DNA from: a virus
Virus record (IMG/VR): IMGVR_UViG_3300032236_000548
Coordinates: 40,656 to 104,655 of that record
Direction: 5' to 3' (one strand)
DNA length: 64,000 bases
In this document: one piece after another, positions 18,541 to 28,045 of the stretch
Numbering within the stretch: the stretch's first letter is position 1
Layout: each line of letters begins with the position of its first letter
The notes under the pieces: model-generated
Databases searched by the model: none
Told to the model about the DNA's origin: nothing
The model's input: the letters and a program-made list of their open reading frames with translations, nothing else
Program-made: the position numbers and the translations under genes

Positions 18541-21500
18541 ATGGCAATTTTAAATTTCCCAGATCATCCGCAGACTGGTGATCAATATACAGGTGATAAC
18601 GGTACTACTTATATATTTGATGGTGTTAAATGGTTAGGGACCGCAGGTGCAGGAACTAGTGGCACTAATAGTATTGTTAACAATGGTAATACTGTTCAAA
18701 TAGACAGTACTGGTAAGTTAGTATTACCCGCATACTCATTACCTAACACTACAGGTACAGCAGGGCAAGTATTGGTATGGCCAGGAAGTGGCACAACATT
18801 AACATGGGCTACACAAAGTGGCAGTGGCGGAGGTAGCGGATCTAGTTTAACTAACGGCGGTTACTCGGTATCATTAGGTGTTGACGGTTACTTAAATTTA
18901 CCTAACGGACTAGATACTGCTGGTGCATTGTTACAGAGCGCAAGTCCTATAAGAGTTAACAGCAACGGTCATTTCTGGACATTTGGAGCAGACGGCAAAC
19001 TATCGTTTCCTCCCACAGTAGCTTCTCCAGTAGGTACAACAACTCAAGCGTTTGGTATGGGCAATTTGTTTGCTTGGGAAGACGGCGACAATTGGACTAT
19101 TGCTACTGGTAATCCTAGTACTGGTGCATTTGGAGAAACTGGCATCAGCATCAGTCCAGGTATTGAAAGTAATGCTTATCTAAATCTTCCTTCTGACACA
19201 GATATCGGCAATGGGGCAACAACAACGCTGGCCAACTTTAGCGGCAATGTTGTGATACAGTCCGCCGATGGTAACTGGGTATTTGGTAAAGATAATTCAA
19301 CAATATTCCCTAACAGCACCCTAACCACTGACAAATTATCTATACAAGGTGCTCCATATACTATACAAATCACAGACAGCGGCGGTGTATGGCCTCCTGC
19401 TGTTAATACATACACAAGACTACCTGGGCTTGGAGATCCAAAATGGGTTCCAGCTAATTACAATGCCAGCAGTGACTCTTATATAACATTTTCTAATGGC
19501 CTTTGGGCACTTAGTAGTCCAAGTTTCCCTCATCCTGTTTATGTAAACACAGGAACACTATACGCTCCTTCAGCAACTTGGAATCCTGATACACAATTTG
19601 GTCTTGGATCTGGTAACCCCACAGGTGCTTATACCTACAACACTTGGTTATTTGATTCTAATGGAGATTTAACAGCACCAGGCGATATTGTTGTTGGTGG
19701 CGGCCTCAACGCCGGCGGACAAGAACAACACTTTATCATTGACAGTTCTAACTACTGGACCAGCATCCAGTGGAAAAACTTTGCCAATCCTCAAGATCCT
19801 GGTACTACGCCGTTTGAATGTCAAGCACAGTTGCTAAGAGTATTTGCCAACAATAATACAGTCACTAGTGAGTGTAATGTTCAAAATCCTCGTGAAGAAC
19901 TAGTAGCAGTAACAGTTGTTCGACCTGATAATACAAACTACAATGGTTTGATGATCAGTACCAGCGAAAGAAAAATTCCAGATGCTCCGTACAATGACGG
20001 AACTGGTGCAAGACACGATTTCTTATTTGGTGGTGATGGTTATCTAACTATGGAAAGCCTACACCTACAAGGTCACTTAAAAGGTGTAGATGGTAGCACC
20101 GGTTCAACAGGACAAGTATTAACACGTCAAAGCAATGGAGGCGCGGCTTGGGCAAATGCCACAGGAGGAAGTGGTAGTGTAGTATTCCGCACTGTTAGCT
20201 ATCCAGCAGGTGCAGATGGTGATACACAGGGCACAATCGCTGTTGACAACACTGGTAAAATTTATCTGTGTCTCACAACTTGGGCGGCGTCAAGTACAGT
20301 AACTTATAGCGCAACTAACAACACAGACTATGCTATCAGTCAAAGCGCCGGGCATCTTCTTATGTATCAAATAACTCCGTCAACCTTGCCAGACATACAG
20401 GCATTGTTTGGTACGTTTAACAACTATCAATATAACTATCCAACTCCCGGTGACTTTACACTAGAAGTTCCAGGCATCACTGGTCCTAGAACTGTTACCG
20501 CTTGTGGATATCTTTCAGGTAGCGGCGATATATGGTTTGATATTGCCTATGTGTCAGGAGATCCTACAACAGTTTCAATCGGTGATGCAGTAACAATTCA
20601 CTATACTCCACAACAGCCTGCTATTTGGGAAAAAGTTGGAGCCACCGGTAATATTAAATTTGACGGACAAAATATTAGCACTGACGTTGGCTCAAGCATC
20701 TACATAAAGTCAACCAGCGACTCAACAGATGATACCGAAGTTGACATTGGTACACATTATGTTGACATTTACACCTATAATGACACTTCAGGTAGTTCAG
20801 CAGAACTATACATAAACAATGCTGATCATGCTAATCCCTACGCTTATATCTATACACAAGCACACAACAGTGCCTCTAAACAATGGACATTTAACAAGGA
20901 TGGTAACATTGTATTTCCAGATAACACAGTACAGACCACTGCCTATGTACCTGGATCTACTGATCCATTGATATGGGCAGTACAAGCCGTATCGAATACC
21001 AAAGCAACTTTCATGCAAGCAGTGACTCACGACAGCGTAGGCAACGCTATCGCGCTGATGTGGCAAGGTAACTGGAATGGTCCCGGCGAAGGCAAAGCCA
21101 CTATAGTCAAACTAGACGACCACGGTAACCCAGTATGGGCTATAGACCTAGCCGATGGCAACAGCGTTAACCCTTGGAGTTTATGCTGTGACGCTAACAA
21201 TGATGTATATGTAATTACACAGCGAGTCAATGGCAGTGGCTATTACAACAACGCCGTGGTAAAATTAAGCACTAGTAATGGTGGCATCTTGTGGCAAACT
21301 GATATACAGGATTCACAGAACTCTAATAATATGCAGGCTGTGCCAATGGTGTATAGTTCAGGCGAACTTAGTTTCAATGGCATTGTAATTGCTGGTACTG
21401 CCTATAACGGAACAGACAATGATTTCTTTGTAACATTTATTAACAACGACGGCTCAGTACCTGCTCCATCGGTTTTACTTGGCGATCAATATGAGCAGGC

Positions 21501-22914
21501 GGCATATAGTGTAGCAGTTAATAATACTACAGGTGATATTTTATTTGTGGGTAGAAAACAGAGTAATACTGACGCACACTATTATCTGGAGATGGTTAAA
21601 CTCAACATTGCAAGCCCAAGTCCTGGTTGGCAAAAACAAGTTTCAGTAACTGGTGACAATTATAATGTTCAAGGTACCGACTGCTGTTTACTAGCAGATG
21701 GTAACTGGGCTATACTGGCCACACACGGTCACAGCAGTGGCGCTGGCATTATAACTATGAAGGTCAGTAATACCGATGGTAGTGTTATGTGGAGTAGAGA
21801 AGTTAGTCAAGGCTGTCAGGCAGTTAGCTCTAGTTTAACCACAGGCAGTGATGGAAATATTTACATTTCGGGAATAACTTTCAATGGACAAACTATTCCC
21901 CCATATGGCTTACCGTTAACCAGCAGAGTAGTAGCAGCCTATAACACCAGCGGCACTAGCCTGTGGCAAAAATGGTTTGGAGCACCGGGTAGCAATTCAC
22001 TTGTTGATGGTAACTCCTTTAACAGCATAGGTTTCGCGGGTAAACTTTTATCAATATCTAACGATCACCTACTTCTAGGATCATCTCTTCTTACATTCCC
22101 CGACGGTTCATATCCTTCAACATCAATAGGTGTTGTTGTACAAATTCCAACAGGCAGTGACAATCAAGTAATTGGACCATTTGAACTTACCAACAGTAAT
22201 TTATCGGGTACTAGTGTTGCAATGACTGTGGCAGATACTGAATTTACCTTTAGTCAAGGTAGTCAAACGTTTGGTTCAGGATCAACAATATCTGGTACTA
22301 ACAGTTCAGTATCTTGGACAAAATTTAACTCGGGCGTTAGACCAAATCAGCTAGCCGCTAGCACCAAGACTCTAACACTACAGACAAATGGTTTGCTAGT
22401 TGATGAAAATATCAGAAGCATCACAGGTGAGTTTAACGGCCTTACTGAAAACACTGGTAACTATAGCAACAGCCAAATTTCAATTAGAAATGCTTCGGGT
22501 TACAAACGTATCAACAACTTGGACAGCGCACCGCAGACTTGGTTTAATGTCAGCGATGTGGCCACTCAGTTAGGAGTCAATCAATACTGGATTACCAGTG
22601 TAAGTATGGAATTCCAAGTGACCAGCAGTGGACTTGGTAACAGCGGTGACGTCTGTACAATGGTAGGAACTATTTTAATGGCTCACGACTATAGTTGGGG
22701 CAGAAACAGTGTCACACACACTGAAACAGCTATCTATGGCAACGACGATAACGCAGACGCTTATGTATTTGCTAACTTGGAACTATGGAATGCACCAAAT
22801 GGTAATATGCAATTGAAAACCTACAGAACTGACGGCAACAGTGGACAACAGCTAGACATTATGTGGACAGCTCGAGTCTTTATTAACCCAATGCTGGTAG
22901 AAAGATACTGCTAA
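18541..22914 (+). CDS. large tail fibre with beta-propeller region
   Basis: A 1457-residue fibre protein. The N-terminus (FPDHPQTGDQYTGDNGTTY, then FDGVKWLG) is a common phage fibre N-terminal strand module. Residues about 60-800 are beta-rich fibre repeats with a Gly/Ser hinge near 95-102. Residues about 808-1205 hold regularly spaced blocks such as IVKLDDHGNPVWAIDL, VVKLSTSNGGILWQ and MKVSNTDGSVMWSREV, the pattern of a PQQ/SBBP-type beta-propeller. The last 250 residues resemble the end of the next protein (MWTARVFINP against QWTAKIFYGY). The propeller is probably a receptor- or glycan-binding head; the target is unknown. Confidence 0.75.
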   Translation: MAILNFPDHPQTGDQYTGDNGTTYIFDGVKWLGTAGAGTSGTNSIVNNGNTVQIDSTGKLVLPAYSLPNTTGTAGQVLVWPGSGTTLTWATQSGSGGGSGSSLTNGGYSVSLGVDGYLNLPNGLDTAGALLQSASPIRVNSNGHFWTFGADGKLSFPPTVASPVGTTTQAFGMGNLFAWEDGDNWTIATGNPSTGAFGETGISISPGIESNAYLNLPSDTDIGNGATTTLANFSGNVVIQSADGNWVFGKDNSTIFPNSTLTTDKLSIQGAPYTIQITDSGGVWPPAVNTYTRLPGLGDPKWVPANYNASSDSYITFSNGLWALSSPSFPHPVYVNTGTLYAPSATWNPDTQFGLGSGNPTGAYTYNTWLFDSNGDLTAPGDIVVGGGLNAGGQEQHFIIDSSNYWTSIQWKNFANPQDPGTTPFECQAQLLRVFANNNTVTSECNVQNPREELVAVTVVRPDNTNYNGLMISTSERKIPDAPYNDGTGARHDFLFGGDGYLTMESLHLQGHLKGVDGSTGSTGQVLTRQSNGGAAWANATGGSGSVVFRTVSYPAGADGDTQGTIAVDNTGKIYLCLTTWAASSTVTYSATNNTDYAISQSAGHLLMYQITPSTLPDIQALFGTFNNYQYNYPTPGDFTLEVPGITGPRTVTACGYLSGSGDIWFDIAYVSGDPTTVSIGDAVTIHYTPQQPAIWEKVGATGNIKFDGQNISTDVGSSIYIKSTSDSTDDTEVDIGTHYVDIYTYNDTSGSSAELYINNADHANPYAYIYTQAHNSASKQWTFNKDGNIVFPDNTVQTTAYVPGSTDPLIWAVQAVSNTKATFMQAVTHDSVGNAIALMWQGNWNGPGEGKATIVKLDDHGNPVWAIDLADGNSVNPWSLCCDANNDVYVITQRVNGSGYYNNAVVKLSTSNGGILWQTDIQDSQNSNNMQAVPMVYSSGELSFNGIVIAGTAYNGTDNDFFVTFINNDGSVPAPSVLLGDQYEQAAYSVAVNNTTGDILFVGRKQSNTDAHYYLEMVKLNIASPSPGWQKQVSVTGDNYNVQGTDCCLLADGNWAILATHGHSSGAGIITMKVSNTDGSVMWSREVSQGCQAVSSSLTTGSDGNIYISGITFNGQTIPPYGLPLTSRVVAAYNTSGTSLWQKWFGAPGSNSLVDGNSFNSIGFAGKLLSISNDHLLLGSSLLTFPDGSYPSTSIGVVVQIPTGSDNQVIGPFELTNSNLSGTSVAMTVADTEFTFSQGSQTFGSGSTISGTNSSVSWTKFNSGVRPNQLAASTKTLTLQTNGLLVDENIRSITGEFNGLTENTGNYSNSQISIRNASGYKRINNLDSAPQTWFNVSDVATQLGVNQYWITSVSMEFQVTSSGLGNSGDVCTMVGTILMAHDYSWGRNSVTHTETAIYGNDDNADAYVFANLELWNAPNGNMQLKTYRTDGNSGQQLDIMWTARVFINPMLVERYC

Positions 22915-22931
22915 TTAACTGGAAATAAAAA

Positions 22932-23492
22932 ATGACAAGAGCATACTATAGAAGAATAACTGGATCTACAATGCAAGGTGACGGCGGCCAAGTTGCTGAA
23001 AAAGCTGGCACCTTGGTAGTCAATGCAGACGGTACACTACACCTACACGATGGGAGTACATCCGGTGGATTGCCTCTAGTGGTAGACAGTGATTGGGTAA
23101 ATCCCAACGATCATACTTGGAAGATACGTACCTACAACGATGGGGCCGCTGTGAGTTTTGATGGCACTACACCTGTGGTATGGTTTGATGTGGCTAATAG
23201 CCCATCGGGCCTAGATCAGTTCCGCGGTGCTATTATTGAGTATCACGCTTTTACCAGTCAAGGAACAATAGTTGGAACTATTCACATAGCCGACGATTAT
23301 CAACCAGGGGATGCTTTTACGCACACTGAACATATGAGTGGCAGTCCCAATCTACAAACAGTACATCTTTGGGGCCCAGATGTTAGCTTGACTCGCGGGC
23401 GCCTATGTTTCAAGCGCACAGATGGACAAGCTGCCACACTAATGATACAGTGGACCGCTAAGATATTCTACGGCTACGAAGCTGACTGCTAA
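22932..23492 (+). CDS. fibre tip-like protein
   Basis: A 186-residue protein. The N-terminal part contains GTLVVNADGTLHLHDGSTSG, the strand-turn module (..LHDGST.GG) also found at 23510 and 28046. The C-terminal 120 residues are related to the end of the 1457-residue fibre upstream, suggesting duplication of a binding module. It probably forms or caps a fibre tip. The assignment rests on shared modules and location. Confidence 0.6.
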   Translation: MTRAYYRRITGSTMQGDGGQVAEKAGTLVVNADGTLHLHDGSTSGGLPLVVDSDWVNPNDHTWKIRTYNDGAAVSFDGTTPVVWFDVANSPSGLDQFRGAIIEYHAFTSQGTIVGTIHIADDYQPGDAFTHTEHMSGSPNLQTVHLWGPDVSLTRGRLCFKRTDGQAATLMIQWTAKIFYGYEADC

Positions 23493-23509
23493 GATTAAGG
23501 AAAAATTAA

Positions 23510-24877
23510 ATGGCACAATTCAAACGATTTAACTCAAGCGAGAATCCTACTAGGTCAGATACTACCGCGGCCTATCCTAATGGTACGTTGACTTGGGATG
23601 ATACTAACGGACTTAGACTACACGACGGTTCGACATTAGGTGGTAACGCTATTGGTAGTGGTGGAGGTGGCGACCATATGACTGTTCGCAATAGTACACT
23701 ACAGTTAGACGGTGCAGGTGTTGCTTGGACTGGTTCGTACGGCGCCGGTGACTATAACTACGGTGGATTTTACTCTGCAGATACTAACAACACATTATTC
23801 ACATTTAGTTCAAACGGTACACCAAGTATGAGTGTACAGTTAGACGGAGCATTGTTTGTAGGTAGTTCAGCTCCTCCTAACTCGGCTGGTGTAAACATTA
23901 CAAACCCAGGATGGATTGTAGCAACAGGTGGTGCTAAGTTTGGTGGAGACATCAATACTGCTGGCGCTATGGGTATTACCGGCGGTATTACTTGGAGTAC
24001 TAGCGGTTCACAAATCTTTGAAGACAGTAGTTTAGTTATGTACAGTCCTAGTGCTGACGTGGTGCTGACAGCAGGTGAAGCCGCTCTATCACTACTACCA
24101 AACGGTGTACTACAAGTTCCTCCTATTTTACAAGGCGGTGGCGGAGATCCTAACGTCTACATACAGGTTCAAGCTAACGGCGGATGGGAAACCTGGACAT
24201 TTGATAACAACGGTGCGTTAACCATTCCTGGTTATCTTAATTTACCCGGCAATGCTAACATTGTAGCATCCACTAACCTAAGTATATACAGCAATAGCAA
24301 TAGCACAGTTGATATTGGTTCAGCTAATGCCAATGTAGTAGTGTATGGTGGTAACGTTGAAATTTTAACTAACAACCAAAACGGACAAGCAAAAGCCTGG
24401 ACTTGGTATCCAAACGGCAACCTTACTTTCCCAGACGGCGGATCTTTACGTGTAGCTAACCCTCCAACACACAGTACAGGTACTCCTGGCGACAAAGCAG
24501 GTATGATAGCCTTTGATAACACAGCTATATATTATTGTACTCAAGATTATTTTTCAATTAGCTTAACAGTAAACAATATTAGAGGCCCATCTCAAGGTGC
24601 TACGTATAGTAATAATGGCGGCGGATTTGGTATTATGGTAGGATTTGATGGACCTATTTCTGGATTAGCCAGTGGTCAAACATTTACCTACAATGGTGTT
24701 CTACGCACAATACAAGACGTTACTAATACATCTGATCAGTATGCTAACATCATATTCACACCATATGTAGACACAAGTGACTTGGCCAGCTTCACAGCCG
24801 GAACACAGTTAAGTATTTCCGCAGGAAGTCCATCAAATATTTGGGTCAAGACTCCGTGGGCAATAACTAGCTGGTAA
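23510..24877 (+). CDS. tail fibre protein
   Basis: A 455-residue, Gly/Ser/Asn-rich protein. It opens with a module ending GLRLHDGSTLGGNAIG and continues with beta-strand repeats of the kind ITWSTSGSQIFEDSS and WYPNGNLTFPDGGSLRV, also seen in the 1457-residue fibre. An AAGGAA ribosome site precedes the ATG. The final part (about 335-455) has no repeats and may be a separate head domain. A receptor-binding role is inferred. Confidence 0.65.
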   Translation: MAQFKRFNSSENPTRSDTTAAYPNGTLTWDDTNGLRLHDGSTLGGNAIGSGGGGDHMTVRNSTLQLDGAGVAWTGSYGAGDYNYGGFYSADTNNTLFTFSSNGTPSMSVQLDGALFVGSSAPPNSAGVNITNPGWIVATGGAKFGGDINTAGAMGITGGITWSTSGSQIFEDSSLVMYSPSADVVLTAGEAALSLLPNGVLQVPPILQGGGGDPNVYIQVQANGGWETWTFDNNGALTIPGYLNLPGNANIVASTNLSIYSNSNSTVDIGSANANVVVYGGNVEILTNNQNGQAKAWTWYPNGNLTFPDGGSLRVANPPTHSTGTPGDKAGMIAFDNTAIYYCTQDYFSISLTVNNIRGPSQGATYSNNGGGFGIMVGFDGPISGLASGQTFTYNGVLRTIQDVTNTSDQYANIIFTPYVDTSDLASFTAGTQLSISAGSPSNIWVKTPWAITSW

Positions 24878-24886
24878 AAAAGAAAT

Positions 24887-26899
24887 ATGTCATTAACTAT
24901 TCGTACTACAACTATCAAAGGCGCAATGACCTTACGCACTCAGCCAGATGTCTTATTCTGGATAGATGCTAACAACATAGATAGTTATAACTCTACTCCT
25001 CCCGGTGGTAGTATACACTTTGTAGGCGCATCAAATCAATACTTAACTGTACCAGCAGACTCAAGAGTTACATTAGGTACAAGTGATTTTACTTTAGAGT
25101 TTTGGCTATACCAAACATCACGCGGTGCTTATCCTACAGCATTCTTATACGATAATGCGGCCTCTGGCACAAGTCCAACCAGCTTCTTTATGTCTGTTGG
25201 AGATAGCAGTAGTGTTTTATTATCTGATGGCGGCAATAGCTGGAGTTTAGGGTTAAGTTGGACAGCACCATCTCTAAACCATTGGCACCACTACGCTCTT
25301 GTACGACAGGGTACTACATTTACAATGTATGTAGATGGAAGTAGTGTTGCTACAGGTACAAGTAGTTATGATATACCAGCACAAAACGGATCTTTACAAA
25401 TTGGCGGAGCAAATGATTCTAACGTGGTGCTCGATGGTTACTTGACTAACTTTAGATTGATCCGAGGTTCGGCTATATACCAAAGCAACTTTACACCGCA
25501 GACTACACCTCTAGCTGGTGGATCTAATACAACCTTTTTGTTAAGAGCACACGATGCTGGTACACTCTTAACAGATTCAAGTGGTAAAGATTTTACCACA
25601 ACAAATAATAACGGTGCTACATGGAGTAACAAATCTCCCTTTGGTTCTGGAAGTGTAACGTGGAACGACATTAGCGGTAATGGACATGTTGTAACTCTAC
25701 ACAATGGAGCCGCATACGATACTGACGGTATTAGTTTTGACTATACACAACAACAGTACGGTGACTTTGCTCCAGCTAATATGTTCACAGGCGACTTTAC
25801 TGCCATTACTTGGATCTATCTACGCAGTTATCAATCTTGGAGTCGTGTGTTTGACTTTGGCAACGGAGCCGGTGTAAACAATATTATATTAGCGGCTACT
25901 GGAAGTACTACTGGAGAACCAGTGTACGCTAACATTAACAGTAGCAACCTTCAGGCCAATGTCCAAGTTCCACTAAATCGATGGGTACAATTAGTAGCAG
26001 TACAAGAAGGTAATACTGGCTTAATTTATATGAACGGACAGCTAATAGCTTCAGCGACTAACAACGGTGGAACTACTATAGCAAACCGTATCTATAATTA
26101 TATCGGTCGTAGCAACTGGGAACAGGATGCTTACCTAGATGCTAAGATTGCGTCTATTAAGATTTATAATCGTTCTCTACGTTCTAGTGAAATATTAACA
26201 GACTATCATACCAACGGCCCTTCTACAATCGTTCAAAGCGGCCTACTCTTAAACTTTGATGCCGCAACATACAGCGGCACAGGTGATTGGATTGACGCGG
26301 CCAACGGTGTACACGCTACTCCTTACAATACACCTGCTTGGAGTAGTGACAACGGTGGAATCTTTACCTTAGCATCTAATAACCTACAATATTTCTCAGT
26401 ACCTTGGCCTACATTCCAACCTACATACACTATTGATATATGGTTTAACTATACTGGTGGTCAACCAGGTGGTGCGTGTTTAATCAGTGACGAATTTACC
26501 GGTGCTCCGTTTAATTTTACTATTGCAGCCGCCGGAAGCGGAATAAAAACAGGATGGTATACAACAAACTGGGACGGACAATGGGTTCCCAATAATACCT
26601 ACACAGCATTTCCAAACGACGGATCAACTTGGTATAACATTGTTATGTCTGTAGGTGCTACAGAATATAATGATTATCTCAACGGCACGTTGAGTTACGG
26701 TCCAGGCAGATATGGTATCGAAATCAATGGTGCTCCAAACGGTAGTAGTCCCACACAGAGATTCTTTATTGGACATCGTTGGGATTTACCTGAATCAGTC
26801 AATGCCAAAATTGGTGTAGTCAACATCTACAATCGTGCGCTGACTGCTGAAGAAGTTACTCAAAACTTCAACTACTATCGTTCACGCTACGGACTATGA
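24887..26899 (+). CDS. fibre protein with three LamG-like domains
   Basis: A 670-residue protein with three concanavalin A/LamG-like jelly-roll domains at about residues 45-205, 265-430 and 455-668. Signatures are DFTLEFWLYQT, HWHHYALVRQGTTFTMYVDG and LQIGGANDSN in the first; FTAITWIYLR, NRWVQLVAVQEG and SIKIYNRSLRSSEI in the second; and YTIDIWFNY and GVVNIYNRALTAEEV in the third. Such domains bind carbohydrates or proteins, so this is a good candidate adhesin. The stop overlaps the pirin-like start (ATGA). The ribosome site is weak. Confidence 0.75.
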   Translation: MSLTIRTTTIKGAMTLRTQPDVLFWIDANNIDSYNSTPPGGSIHFVGASNQYLTVPADSRVTLGTSDFTLEFWLYQTSRGAYPTAFLYDNAASGTSPTSFFMSVGDSSSVLLSDGGNSWSLGLSWTAPSLNHWHHYALVRQGTTFTMYVDGSSVATGTSSYDIPAQNGSLQIGGANDSNVVLDGYLTNFRLIRGSAIYQSNFTPQTTPLAGGSNTTFLLRAHDAGTLLTDSSGKDFTTTNNNGATWSNKSPFGSGSVTWNDISGNGHVVTLHNGAAYDTDGISFDYTQQQYGDFAPANMFTGDFTAITWIYLRSYQSWSRVFDFGNGAGVNNIILAATGSTTGEPVYANINSSNLQANVQVPLNRWVQLVAVQEGNTGLIYMNGQLIASATNNGGTTIANRIYNYIGRSNWEQDAYLDAKIASIKIYNRSLRSSEILTDYHTNGPSTIVQSGLLLNFDAATYSGTGDWIDAANGVHATPYNTPAWSSDNGGIFTLASNNLQYFSVPWPTFQPTYTIDIWFNYTGGQPGGACLISDEFTGAPFNFTIAAAGSGIKTGWYTTNWDGQWVPNNTYTAFPNDGSTWYNIVMSVGATEYNDYLNGTLSYGPGRYGIEINGAPNGSSPTQRFFIGHRWDLPESVNAKIGVVNIYNRALTAEEVTQNFNYYRSRYGL

Positions 26900-27525
26900 A
26901 AATACGTCCTGCTGATACTAGAGGTATGTTGATTACCAACTGGATTGTTAGTCGCAGAACATTTAGCAACAACAGCTACTGGGACCCCAAGTATATGAAT
27001 TGGGGTAATCTCAAAGTTATCAACGATGATATCCAACAGCCGGGTAATATGGTGCCTAATCATCCTCATCGCAACTACGATATATTAGGATATCTAGTAG
27101 AAGGCGAACTGGAGCATACTGACAGTTTAGGTAATGTCAGCAGAGCTCGTCCTGGGCAAGTACAGCACATGTGGTGTGGTAAGGAAATATGGCACACTGA
27201 AGCATCAGTAGGCCAAGTACCTGCACGTTATCTACAGCTATGGATCACTCCCAAAGACGAGTATAGAGATACAGAACCTTACTACGAAATCATAGACAAA
27301 TCACCAGAGTTTGGTCCTATAGCAGTAGACTTAAAACAGGATATGACAGTCAGTGCTGGTATATTAACTGATACTATTACTGTTGGCTCTAGCTATTTGT
27401 ATGTAGTTAAAGGTGCTTGTTTTGTAAATGGTGTAAAATTACGTGAAGGTGATGGTGCAGAGCTGGTTTCAGCTACTCTTAAACCTGTACGTGGCCCACA
27501 TTTGTTATTGTTCGAAAACCGCTAA
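26896..27525 (+). CDS. pirin-like cupin protein
   Basis: A 209-residue member of the pirin/YhhW family of metal-binding cupins. The signature is clear: NHPHRNYDILGYLVEGELEH, then TDSLGNVSRARPGQVQHMW and EIWHTEA, which supplies the usual three His and one Glu ligands. Bacterial pirins include quercetin dioxygenases and redox regulators. The C-terminal cupin half is short compared with the usual 230-290 residues. The gene is locked into the fibre operon by an ATGA overlap, with fibre genes on both sides, which is odd for an enzyme. It could be metabolic cargo or a virion part; the substrate is unknown. Confidence 0.85.
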   Translation: MKIRPADTRGMLITNWIVSRRTFSNNSYWDPKYMNWGNLKVINDDIQQPGNMVPNHPHRNYDILGYLVEGELEHTDSLGNVSRARPGQVQHMWCGKEIWHTEASVGQVPARYLQLWITPKDEYRDTEPYYEIIDKSPEFGPIAVDLKQDMTVSAGILTDTITVGSSYLYVVKGACFVNGVKLREGDGAELVSATLKPVRGPHLLLFENR

Positions 27526-27528
27526 ATA
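27521..27528 (+). promoter_or_regulatory. putative late promoter octamer
   Basis: GCTAAATA across the stop of the pirin-like gene, 18 bases before the ATG at 27547. The same octamer occurs at 36408 and 48432, each just before a new run of late genes. Confidence 0.5.
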
Positions 27529-27546
27529 TACTAAAGAGAACGTAAA

Positions 27547-28029
27547 ATGACCCAACAAACAATTTTCTTAGGAACTTACGCAAACGACGGTACAGGCGAT
27601 GATATTCGCACGGCGTTTACTAAAGTTAACTCTAATTTTACTGATTTATATCATTCACTTTCAACGCTGAATGGGCAAAATATTGGTTCAGGGCAAGGTG
27701 TATTTTCATCAGATGTTGCAGGAGTAATGAGTTTTAAGAGTATTACTGGAAGCAACGGTATTGTTGTAACTAGTACAAGTAATACTGTAAACATTGCGGC
27801 TACTACACAACCTACACATTTAGTATCAGATACCTCGCCCAGTCTAGGCGGCAACTTAACATTAAACGGTAATAATATTATTGGCAATGGTGACGTACAA
27901 ACTACAGTATGGGGTATCGACATTCGCACACTTAGCACACAAGTGAACACAGCATTAACTACAGGGTTTGGAGACTTAGGAACATTTAGTGTTCCTTTAG
28001 GAAACCCGTTTGATTTAGGAACCTTTTAA
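27547..28029 (+). CDS. fibre attachment-module protein
   Basis: A 160-residue protein. Residues 1-38 (NDGTGDDIRTAFTKVNSNF) are the third copy of the attachment module found at the start of the giant fibre. The rest includes short fibre-type strands (ISGSNGIVVTS-like and GGNLTLNGNNIIGNGDVQ) and a Gly/Phe-rich end. It begins a sub-operon behind a late-type octamer. It may be a short fibre or an adaptor for the fibre encoded next. Confidence 0.6.
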   Translation: MTQQTIFLGTYANDGTGDDIRTAFTKVNSNFTDLYHSLSTLNGQNIGSGQGVFSSDVAGVMSFKSITGSNGIVVTSTSNTVNIAATTQPTHLVSDTSPSLGGNLTLNGNNIIGNGDVQTTVWGIDIRTLSTQVNTALTTGFGDLGTFSVPLGNPFDLGTF

Positions 28030-28045
28030 GGTAGGAGAAGAATAA

